Assembly: GCF_039555335.1 (NCBI RefSeq)
Contig: NC_092646.1
Location: 26,341,780-26,405,779 of the forward strand
Source: Amphiura filiformis
Taxonomy: Eukaryota; Echinodermata; Ophiuroidea; Amphilepidida; Amphiuridae
Direction of reading: 5' to 3'
Length of the DNA stretch: 64,000 bases
In this document: in pieces, positions 24,560-34,900 of the stretch
Numbering within the stretch: the stretch's first letter is position 1
How the letters are laid out: every line of letters starts with the position of its first letter
Position numbers and translations under genes: made by a program
The notes under the pieces: generated by a model
Database searches by the model: none
Told to the model about the DNA's origin: nothing
The model's input: only the letters and a program-made list of their open reading frames with translations

Positions 24560-26745
24560 ATTGCTTTCGGAAATTAGTAACAACTGTCGTAAGGGCATGA
24601 AACGGGGGTGGGTACAGTCAACATTTGGGGTCAAATTTTTGGAAGGTCAATTCGGGGTCACCAGGGGTCATCTGAGGTCAAATTAGTAAAAACTATCGTA
24701 TGGGTATGAAACTTGGTGGGTACAATCAACATTTATAGCCAATTTTTGTGAAGGTCATTTCGGGGTCACCAGAGGTCATCTGAGGTCAAATTAGTAAAAA
24801 CTGTTGGATGGGCATGAAACTTGGTAGCTACAGTCAACATTTGGAGTCAACTTTTTGGAAGGTTATTTCAGGGTCACCAGGGGTCGTCATCTGAGGTCAA
24901 ATTAGTAAATACTGTCGTATGGGCATGAAACTTGGTGGGTGCAGTCAACATTTAGAGCCAAATTTTAAGAAGGTCATTTCGGGGTCACCAGGGGTCGTTT
25001 GTGGTCAAATTATTAAAAACTGTCGTATGGGCATGAAACTTGGTGGGTGCGGTCAACATTTAGAGTCACAATTTTTGGAAGGTCATTTCCGGGTCACCAT
25101 GGGTCATCTGAGGTCAAATTAGTAACAATTGTCGTATGGGCATGAAACTTTGTGGGTACAGTCAACATTTGGAGTCAAATTATTAAAAGGTCATTTTGGG
25201 GTCATCTGAGGTCTAATTCGTAAAAACTGTCATATGGGTATGAAACTTGGTGGGTACAGTCAACATTTTGAGTCAAATTTTGGGAAGGTCATTTGGGGGT
25301 CACCAGGGGTCAATTGAGGTCAAATTAGTAACAACTGTCGGATGGGCATGAAACTTGGTGGGTACAGTCAACATTTAGAGTCAAATTTTTGGAAGGTCAT
25401 TTTGGGGTTACTAGGGTCATTTGAGGTCAAATTAGTAAAAACTGTCGGATGAGCATGAAACTTGGTGGGTACAGTCAACATTTGGAGGTAAACTTTTTGG
25501 AGGTCATTTTGGGGTCACCAGGGGTCATCTGAGGTCAACTTAGTAAAAACTGTCGGATGGGCATGAATCTTGGCGGGTACAGTCGCCATTTAGAGCCCAA
25601 TTTTGGGAAGGTCATTTCAGGGTCACCTGAGGTCATCCAGGGGTCATTTAAAGTCAAATTAGTAAAAAATGTTATATGAACATGAAACATGGTAGGTAGG
25701 GCCTACAGTCAACATTTAGAGCCACATTTTTGGAAGGTCATTTCAGGGTCACCATGGGTCATCTGAGGTCAATTTAGTAACAGCTGTCACATGGGCATGA
25801 AACTTTGTGGGTACTGTCAACATTTTGAGTCAAATTTGTGGAAGGTCATAACGGGTCACCAGGGGTCATCTGAGGTCAAATTAGTAAAAACTTTTGGACG
25901 GACATGAAACTTGGTGGATGCAGTCACATTTTGGGGTCATCTCAGGTCTAATTCGTAAAAACTGTCATATGGGTATGAAACTTGGTGGGTACAGTCAACA
26001 TTATGAGTCAAATTTTTGGAAGGTCATTTTGGGGTCACCAGGGGTCATTTGAGGTCAAATTAGTATCAACTATCGGATGGGCATGAAACTTGGTGTGTAC
26101 AGTCAACATTTAGAGTCAATTTTGTGGAAGGTCATTTTGGGGTCACTAGGGGTCATTTGAGGTCAAATTAATAAAAATTGTCGGATGAGCATGAAACTTG
26201 GTGGGTACAGTCAACATTTGGAGTTAAACTTTTTGGAGGTCATTTTGGGGTCACCAGGGGTCATCTGAGGTCAACTTAGTAAAAAATGTCGGATGGGCAT
26301 GAATCTTGGCGGGTACAGTCGCCATTTAGAGCCCAATTTTGGGAAGGTCATTTCAGGGTCACCTGAGTTCATCCAGAGGTCATTTAAAGTCAAATTAGTA
26401 AAAACTGTTATATAAGCATGAAACATGGTAGGTAAGGCCTACAGTCAACATTTAGAGCCAAATTTTGGGGAGGTCATTTCAGGGTCACCATGGGTCATCT
26501 GAGGTCAATTTAGTAACAGCTGTCACATAGGCATGAAACTTTGTGGGTACAGTCAACATTTGGAGTCAAATTTGTGGAAGGTCATTTCGGGTCACCAGGG
26601 GTCATCTGAGGTCAAATGAGTAAAAACTGTTGGATAGGCATGAAACCTGGTGGGTACAGTCACTATTTAGAGCCAAAGTTTTGGAAGGCCATTTCAGGGT
26701 CACCTGGGGTCAACTGAGATAAATTTGTATAAACAGACAACACTA
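24560..26745 (+). repeat. Satellite of about 108 bp, 20 units, dense in AGGTCA half-sites
   Basis: Each unit carries GGGCATGAAACTTGGTGGGT, a CAGTCAACATTT word, then four direct hexamers AGGTCA or GGGTCA. The hexamers are separated by 5, 4 and 4 bases in well-preserved units. I counted 20 units by the recurring ATGAAAC/ATGAATC word. Units 7-13 and 14-20 share the same private variants at an offset of about 736 bp, a higher-order repeat of seven units. Half-sites of this form bind nuclear receptors in animals, but function here is unproven. Confidence 0.9.
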
Positions 26746-26989
26746 TTTTTGACATTGGCCTATGTATTTTGATCAGTTTCGGTCCACTTGGACCCATTTC
26801 TATCCAATTCCACACGATTCGATTCATGTCGCTAAATAGTAATTCCCTAAATTGATTGATGTATTCTTATATACTCTGCAAATGAGATGTACCCATTGAA
26901 TGTGATCTGTCACATTGCACAATCGACTCCAAGAACAATTTCTTTCACTGTTACGAAAAAAGCGCAGAGCCACAGCGCCATTGGTGCTC

Positions 26990-27558
26990 TTGTTTTTTGG
27001 TGTTTTGGGGAAAATCCATATCTTTAATACGAAAGGTCAAAATTTTCAATTGATCGTCGGCTTTTCATCCCACCTGCATGCACTTTAAGTATAAATCATC
27101 AGATTTATAAAATGTGACCATCCAGCACAACTGAGCCCTGAAGTCGCCAATCATCATTTTTGAGATATTCAACCAAAAATTGAAATTAGCTTTAAAATGA
27201 TGTATATCATGTCTATGGTACTTGACATTTAAGTAGTGAAAAATCAATAAAACAGTCAATAAATCCTTTGTTTTCTATTGTTTATTGTTAAGTTCAATGG
27301 AGCATATCTCAATAGTGGCACTGGCGACATCCGGGCTCAGTTGTGGTGGATGGTCACAAATTTACTTCGAGTACTGTTAAATATCAAAAATATCATTTTA
27401 ATCATTTGCCATAAAATGTGTATTACATTGTGAATTTCACAAAATCAAAATTATTTGATATCAGAAGGACATTCTTCGTATTCAGAATGCAATTCGATAT
27501 GTCTGATGTGCTCTAATGTCCCAAAATAAATACTGTCCAAACGTTCATACCCCATCCC
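26990..27558. mobile_element. Foldback TTAA element, right arm
   Basis: This is the inverted partner of 22,988-23,400. It contains TCAATTGATCGTCGGC, ATTCTTCGTATTCAGAATGC and ends CATACCCCATCCC before TTAA. It is interrupted by a 244-bp MITE at 27,114-27,357. Confidence 0.85.
27114..27357. mobile_element. MITE nested in the foldback right arm
   Basis: GTGACCATCCAGCACAACTG at the left end is mirrored by CAGTTGTGGTGGATGGTCAC at the right end; the arms extend about 35 bp. The related foldback copy at 45,556-46,212 lacks it (AGATTTATAAAGTTTACTTC at about 46,005-46,025), which gives an empty site. Confidence 0.85.
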
Positions 27559-27814
27559 TTAAATATTTCAGCAATTTGTAATATACTTGCCCCCATGGTA
27601 GTGTCTCGGGCCAGACTGTATGTGGCTATAGGAGGATCGACGAGTGTCAGACCGACGCAAACTGGCTGTGTAGGAGACTACCCCCATGGCAGACTTATGC
27701 AGTAGCGGATCCAGTATTTTTGAAAAGGGGAGCCTGGGGAGGCACAAAAGGAGAATCATAGGCGCGGCAGTACGTCGCGCTTGCGCGACGCAGGGGGGTG
27801 TCTGAGGGGGCCTA

Positions 27815-28290
27815 CAATTTCACATACTAACAATAATTATGATATTTTTCATAACTAATTTCATTTTGCATAAAGAAACGCCGCGCAATTGGTGTTGTAA
27901 TGGTGCACTGATACTGCCATAATAGTACGATAATTATTGCATTATTCTTTGCAATTTTGGAACAAAGTCCAAACTTGGTCCAAGCAGGGAAGTAGTTCTG
28001 AATTTTGTGGGTATGTCAAACCAGAGAAGATGATCTTCTCCGGTTAAACTAAAACAATCAAAAACAAAACAAACAAAAAACAAACAAAAAAAACAAACAA
28101 ACAAAAAAACAGCCGGGAACAACAGCAACAGAAAACAACAACAACAAAAAAACAACAATAAAAAACCATAAGTGAACTATATTTCGTTTGGCAAACTAAG
28201 TATTTTGACAGGAAGAAGGTCTCAGGCAGAAGGTTCAGGTAGTTTCTTAATTCGGAAACAATCTTATCATTATTGACCAGGATTTGGAAA
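27815..28290. repeat. Dispersed repeat, SINE-free paralog of 15,200-17,040
   Basis: The order TTTCACATACTAACA, GCATAAAGAAACGCCGCGC, GTTGTAA, TGATACTGCC, AACTTGGTCCAAGCA matches the earlier copy but has no SINE. An A-rich tract with CAAA repeats (28,047-28,165) lies in the middle. Confidence 0.7.
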
Positions 28291-28697
28291 ATTATTTGAG
28301 ACTGAGAAGCTCTGAGACTGGCAAAAGTAGCCCAATTTTAGGCAAGTAGTATATAGCGGCATGCTTTTTTTAGTAGCGGCAAGTAGCCAAGTTGTGCGCC
28401 TAAGGCGCGGCGTTGGCATCACTCACTGAAATGCGGGAAAAAACTTCCGTGTTTCATAATAATGGAGTAACAAAGGCTATTATTACAGTATTTAGGGTAA
28501 TGTGTTCCAATATCTGTGTTCAAACGGATAAGATTGTTAATGGGTGTTAAGATGACTAAATAATGAGTCGGTTCATGCAATTTGATAAGATAATCTATAT
28601 GCAATATCGAGGACTCGGCCTATTCATGAATTTATAACCGATTGGCGCCGTTGGCAGGCCGGTTGGGAGGTCGAATGTTCTCGATTTGGTAAACAAG

Positions 28698-28704
28698 TAT
28701 AAAG
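28698..28704 (+). promoter_or_regulatory. TATA-like box upstream of the TRPM gene
   Basis: TATAAAG lies 145 bases before the proposed start codon. If used, transcription would begin near 28,725-28,735. It is the only such match close to exon 1, but a short AT-rich word is weak evidence in this DNA. Confidence 0.3.
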
Positions 28705-28736
28705 GCCTCCTTTCATGAAACATTTGTGTTGAGATC

Positions 28737-28825
28737 ATGTCGTGGGTAACCAATCAATGATTAAAGTTTTGGTTTCTTTTGGTCATAAAAACAGGAGCGG
28801 AAGATTAATCTATCATAAGATCTAG
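28737..28825 (+). other. Two short upstream ORFs before the TRPM start
   Basis: ATG at 28,737 opens seven codons ending TGA at 28,760. A second ATG at 28,757, overlapping that stop, opens 22 codons ending TAG at 28,825. Both lie before the main ATG at 28,849, so they could reduce translation if the leader includes them. The transcription start is unknown. Confidence 0.3.
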
Positions 28826-28848
28826 GGCCTACTGGTGCAGTCAGGACA

Positions 28849-28905
28849 ATGTCGACGTCGTATATACCTTTAACGCCACAACCAGCAGGTGGAACAGGAA
28901 ATGTG
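28849..28905 (+). CDS. TRPM exon 1 (start codon)
   Basis: Nineteen codons, MSTSYIPLTPQPAGGTGNV, end at a GTAAGT donor in phase 0. The start has A at -3. The junction with exon 2 gives a continuous Pro/Gln/Asn-rich tail, which supports the pairing. No signal peptide or membrane segment is present. Confidence 0.75.
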
Positions 28906-31900
28906 GTAAGTACATGTAGTACCCCGTTTACATTGGGCGAAAGTCGTAATCGAATTCACTAAAGTTGTAATCGACTTAATTCGTATCATACATGTAAACA
29001 GGTAGAGTTGTAATTAATCGTAATTCCAAAGTCGTAATTCGAATGTGGACTGCGGAACTCAGTCCTCAATGATAGTCACTTATCTTTTTGTGTCGTTATA
29101 TGACTATCATTTGATTCCAATGATGACTTGTATCATCATTCATTTCAAGTGAATTCGAATAAGTCGTCATTAATTACGACTTTTTGCTAAATGTAAACGA
29201 ACACGGATGCCGTAACCATTGGTAACAAACGAATTCGATATTCGTGAATGCGAATTTGGAATCGAATTCAGCCGATGTAGTGTAAACACCCACGAATTAA
29301 TCTGCTGTCGTAATTCAAAATGCAGCTGAAGTCGATTACGACTTTTGCCCAATGTAAACGTGGTATAGGCTCGGCTCCAGCCCGGGGGGGGTGGGGGTCC
29401 AAAAGAGCAGACATTTTGCTCACCCCAAACTACCCACGCGTTCCCAGGTAAATTTATTTCTTCTCTGAAAATCTACGTTTGAAATCTCCCCCCCCTCTTC
29501 TTCAAAATTCGTTTTAGTTTTAGGCATAATTCTTTTTAGAATTCAATTTATGGGTTTTTTTTAAATTCTCCTTTGAAACATATTATACTGGTTATATTCT
29601 GTCAATATTAAAGGCCGGCATGGACTGGGCAAAAAATGGATGTTCAAATAATTGCAGATATCGGAATCCGATTAATACTGTTTGTTTTTTTCTAATGAAG
29701 AATAATCAACAAAATAATGCGAATCCGAATGGAGGGTCAACTGTGAATCCACCACCACCACCACAGGCACAGCCAACTCCAAAACCACCGACACAGCCAC
29801 CTGTGAATCCACAACCGCAGACACAACCGGGGACACAGCAACAACCCAGCTCACCCTTCAACTTCAATGGAGAGTTTAAGTTCACTGAAGAAAGTACACA
29901 TCGACTGAAAACAAAACCAAGACCAATTGGAAATCGTAAGGTAGAGTATCGATTATCTTATATTACCCCATTTTGCCATTTTCACTTACGTACAAAGTGT
30001 ACGTAAGAGCCTGACCGTGCATACGTAAGAAAAATGTCGATTTGTTTGAGCAATACAAAAACGAGAGCTGACTCCTATGGACTCAGATGCAACAGTCTCT
30101 CAAACAATACAGTAGGCCACGTCTATTCATGTGTTTGTTAAAGAAAACCTGACTGCTATGGTGCAACTTTTAAAACGGCCTCTTTTCTTACACAATTAAC
30201 CATTGTGATTGAACGCAATGACGAGTGACGCTATAAATTGGCCCACATGTTTAAAACAAATAGGGCTATACATATCTTTTTACATTTCGTAAAATATATT
30301 TTGACTTATTCTAAAACGTATTAGGGGGAACTTTTAAGTTCTGGACCCTATAGAATGTAACAAGAGCCCACAATATATTCCCGAGAGTCGCAGAGGCTGA
30401 ATGACCCCACCCAGAGGCCAAGATTGAGTATGAAACCGAATAACATTTCAGAAATGAAGCGATGAACCGAAATATAATTATTAAATGAAACCAAACCTGC
30501 ATCCTTCTGGTCAACACAGACAGCTGAGCAAACAATTGGAAGAGCCAAAAGAGTTCCCAAAAAGCCATGGATTAGCCACGAAGTACTTGATCTAGCTAAG
30601 GAAAAGAGCAGGTTGCGCAAACAAAGTAACACGCCAACCTAGAAACATCGAAACAAATAAAAGAGCTGCGTGCTGAGATCCAGAAAAGGAGCAAAGGAGA
30701 CAAGACAACATGGCTCGAAGAACTATGTAAGCAGATTATAGACTTTGATGCAACCGGGAAATCCAAGGCAATGTTTAGATCAGTAAAACCTAAGTCCACT
30801 CCAATACAGCAAGCATGCATCAAGGATAGAGAAGGAAAATTTCTCAGTGAGTCGGAAGATATCATGAACAGATGGAAAGAATATGCATGGTGGAAAGCTG
30901 TTTGGAAAACCAGATGGAGAAGTACCACTTTCCATGCCAAAGCACCGGTTGAAGAGGTAGACCCTCCACCTCCTGTGTGAAGTAAAGTGAAGTTGAGCAT
31001 GCAGTTAGCAAACTCAAGACTGGGAAATCACCAGGTCTTGGCGGTATACCTGCCGAGCTAGTAAAAGCCTCAGGACGGTATGGACTAGAAACTTTACACC
31101 AACTTTACATAAGTATATGGACAAGTTGTGTATGGCCAGAAGACATGAAAATACAGGAGTTTGTGATGTTAAAAGGCTGGGGACCCCAGCAATGTTCCAA
31201 CTACCGGACCATCGCACTCATCAGGTATACCAGAGCAAAGAACATGAAGAACTGCCTGAAGCAAGAACTACCAGAAGAATAAGCTGCTTACAGGAAAGGC
31301 CGAGGAACCAGAGACATTTTGGTATGCCTTCAGATACTAATGGAGAAGATATTTGAGTATAGGTGATGAAGTTTTCGTCATGTTCATTGATTATACAAAG
31401 GCGTTTGATTCAGTCAGCCACGTTAATCTGTTTGCATGGTGTAATTAAAGAAATGGGCTTCCCAGTACATCTTGTGTTTCTGCTACAATCCTTGTATGTA
31501 AACCAGAGAGTAAAGATCAGATGAAATGGTGAAAATACAGATGAGTTCAGTAAGACCAAAGGTGTGAGTCATGGCTGCATTTCGTCACATATCTTTTCGT
31601 GACAGACACAGAGAAAGCGATGAGGGGTGCTGATGTAGATACTTATGGCATCACAGTAGGAGGTATACCAATCTCAAACCTCCGATATGCAGACGCACTC
31701 CTTGAAACATCAGTCGATAACATAGAAAGATTGGCAACATAGATGTAACTGGCAAAGACATGAATCTCATACTCAATGTGAAGAAAACTTCTGGTTGCTG
31801 AGACAGAAGGAAAAAAGTACAACATCACAATAGATGGAGAAGAAGTTGAACATGTCAACCACTTGAAGTATCTGGGCTCGGCGAAAACATACAATACAAA

Positions 31901-34900
31901 TTGCACGGCAGACATCAAAGCCATTATTGAAATGGCCACAGGAAGAACAGTTGAACTTCAGGATCTGTGGAATGATCGGAACCTTGCAACAGAAGTATAA
32001 ATGAAACTGATCAAGATATGGTATGGAGTGTACTCCTTTATGGCTTGGAGGGCTGGACTTTGACCAAAGTAGATGTGAACCGGGTGCTTGCTGCCCGGGG
32101 CTTGCTGCTGAAATGTGATACAGGAGAAGAATGCTAAACACCAGTTAGGATAAAAGAAGAGACATGAGCATCCTTAGTGAACTTGGTGTGAATAGATAGC
32201 TGCTGAGAGTTGATGACAAGAAAATTAACATACCTTGGTCACATCTTCAGAGAAAGTGGCAGTGCATTAACACTCCAGATAATAGAAGGAAAAGTTGAAG
32301 GGAAAGGGAAGAGAGGACGACAGATTGACAGATTTTGTTGTTCCAAAGTTTCATGGGCAAATTGGTAGTACCACCTTCCAATACACTACAGTCAAGGCCT
32401 GGAACTGTCTCCCAAGCAATATTAAATCCATCAATGGCTATGCCAACTTCAAAAAAGAAGTAAAAGCTCATCTTGCTACAAAAGCAAGATCACAAGAAGG
32501 GGGGTAGTTCTAGTACTTGACTGTTTTGTTTGTTTCCTTCTTTGTCATTGATGTTGTCCCCTTTTAAAGGCTTTTTGGGCTATCCTTGGTCTTATCAACG
32601 TGCTCTCTATAAATTTGTGCTGTTTATATTCTTATTCTGTTTTTATAAAATGTATTTAAGTATTTTCTATATGTGCCTTTTAAAATGTAAATTGTTGATG
32701 TTGATAAGACTAAATAAATATGAAATGAAATGAAATGACAACATCAAAGAATGGACAGGTATGAACCTAGTGCAAGCCAAGCGTCTACATGGTCTAGCTC
32801 AGAACAGAACAGCTTGGAAGAAGGAGGTAAGGGGCTGCAGCCAGATAGTATAGCCAATCGTCAGTAGTGACGGCGGTCGAAAAAGAAGATATCCAGAAAC
32901 ATTGAGCTACAGCATCATTGGTGCTCTTATATTTGCTGGCATTTTAGATTCGTTACATTCTGTTCATTGTGGTCCAGCAATGACCTTTCACCCTTTTTTG
33001 AGTTATCCAGGGCCTACTGGCCCGGTCCCCGCACTCCGTCCATCCGCAGGTATTCATGCTTGTCGGTGAACTTTAAAAACACCCCATTTTGCATCTCATT
33101 TCGCGAAGTTTTTAGGGGAAACACCCTCCTTTTTTTAACGATTTCGCGAATTATTTGCCCTTCGATAATACCCCTATTTTCCCTAAAACGCGAACGATAT
33201 TTCTAATAATACCCTTTTCTAGCAGAAACGCGTAGGCTACTCGATGAAAATAGCCTTTTTGTCAATTTCGCGAACACGTGGTTTGAAAAAACAACACCCC
33301 TTTTTTGTGTGTTTCGCGAATCGCGTTTCTTTATCTCAAAACACCCCTTATTTCGCGAAATTTTCGACGAGCATGAATACCCGCGGATGAACGGAGTGCG
33401 GGGACCGGGCCTACTGGTGTAGCTTTTAATCACATATCTGGCTTTACGACTTTGGAATAGTTTTTATTTTAATTCTTCTTCTTGCATTATTAATTTCAGT
33501 TTGTGAAGGTAAAACCAGATGTAGATGTGAAAGCCCTATGCAAATGGATGAGTACTGAGTGGAATATGACCTTGCCGCCCGGCCTAGTGTTATCTGTTAC
33601 TGGAGGAGCTTGGGACTTTCCTAGGAATGCGGTCGTCAAAGAGGTTTTTCGCAAAGGTCTTGTTGACGCTGCTGTCAAAAATGAAGGTATGTGTTACGGT
33701 ATATTTGTTTGATTATATGGAATGTTTTAAAATATTTTCGTGGTTAACATCCCGGTTAACACGCACATGTAAAAAAACACGACAATGCTCCCAAAAGGGC
33801 GGCTGATATTAGTAGTATTGTAGGGTCAGGAGAAGCAGCACGCCAGCACCTGGATGAATTGTGACAATCGGGATTGATTACTCTAATCTTTTCGAAACGG
33901 AATATACAAATTGTCAGTTCTTAAAATACAACGGGATATATTGGTTTTCATTTTGGTGGGGATGTACGACAGGGGCGGATCCAGGTTTTTGAAAGGGGAC
34001 CCACTCCTGAGAACTTTTCCAGGTCTCTCTGCTCGGCCACAATTTACATGATTGCGTGTCTGCGACCCAAAATGTTTCAAATGTTTTAGCGAAAAAGGGC
34101 GGATCCAGCTAAAGATGTGTAATTTGGATATTATAAAACCTGACACAAAAAATAGCACGCGAAGTGCGCAAAAAATTTCAATTTCACACTGTTTTAGCAA
34201 TTAGATTGGCCAGTGCGCAATTTTGCAATTTTGCCCTATATTAACCCAAAATGTAGGTGTTGTTTTTTTTTTGGGGGGGGACAAAAAAGGAAGCTGCACA
34301 GGTCAATTATTGTTTTAATTTTTGTTTTTGTTTTGTTTTGTTTTTTTGGTTTTTTTATGCTTTTTCAATCCAGATCTCGCAATGGTTATCTCGGGTGGAG
34401 CTCACGAAGGAGTTATGAAGTACACAGCCAGAGGCTTGAGCGAATACGAATGGGCCCACAAGCCTAAAGGATCCGATGACAATGCTGATCCAATAACTCT
34501 CGGAGTATGTGGCTGGAAATGCGTTGATGATGATGTCAGAGACAAATTGGAGAAATCCGTCACAAACCATCAGGTATAGCGAAAGTGCAGAGATATTGCG
34601 TTTAAGACCCCTGTTTTTGGTCGCTGCTCCGAAAATGCACATTATTTTTCCAAATTGGTTGTTTACCTCGCCTCGTACCAATACAATCTTATTTTCAAGT
34701 TTCGAGTTGCATTGCATTTGGACGCGGCTGTTGATCTGGTCAAACCCGTTCAAGTTAAAAAAGGAAAGTGGTGAAATTAGCGCGTGAAATTTGAGATTTT
34801 CGGAAGGATTTTGTTTAAAATTTGTATTGCCAATTCTTACCTAAACACAATTTTTACAGTGTACGCCATTTCCTTAATTTGGCAGGTAGCTGAGCTAGAA

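Noticed and set aside
29936-29941. GTAAGG at 29,936 as donor of TRPM exon 2
   Set aside because: It is the better donor by sequence but leaves one base, while exon 3 needs phase 0. GTAGAG at 29,941 keeps the frame. An alternative unseen exon between them cannot be excluded.
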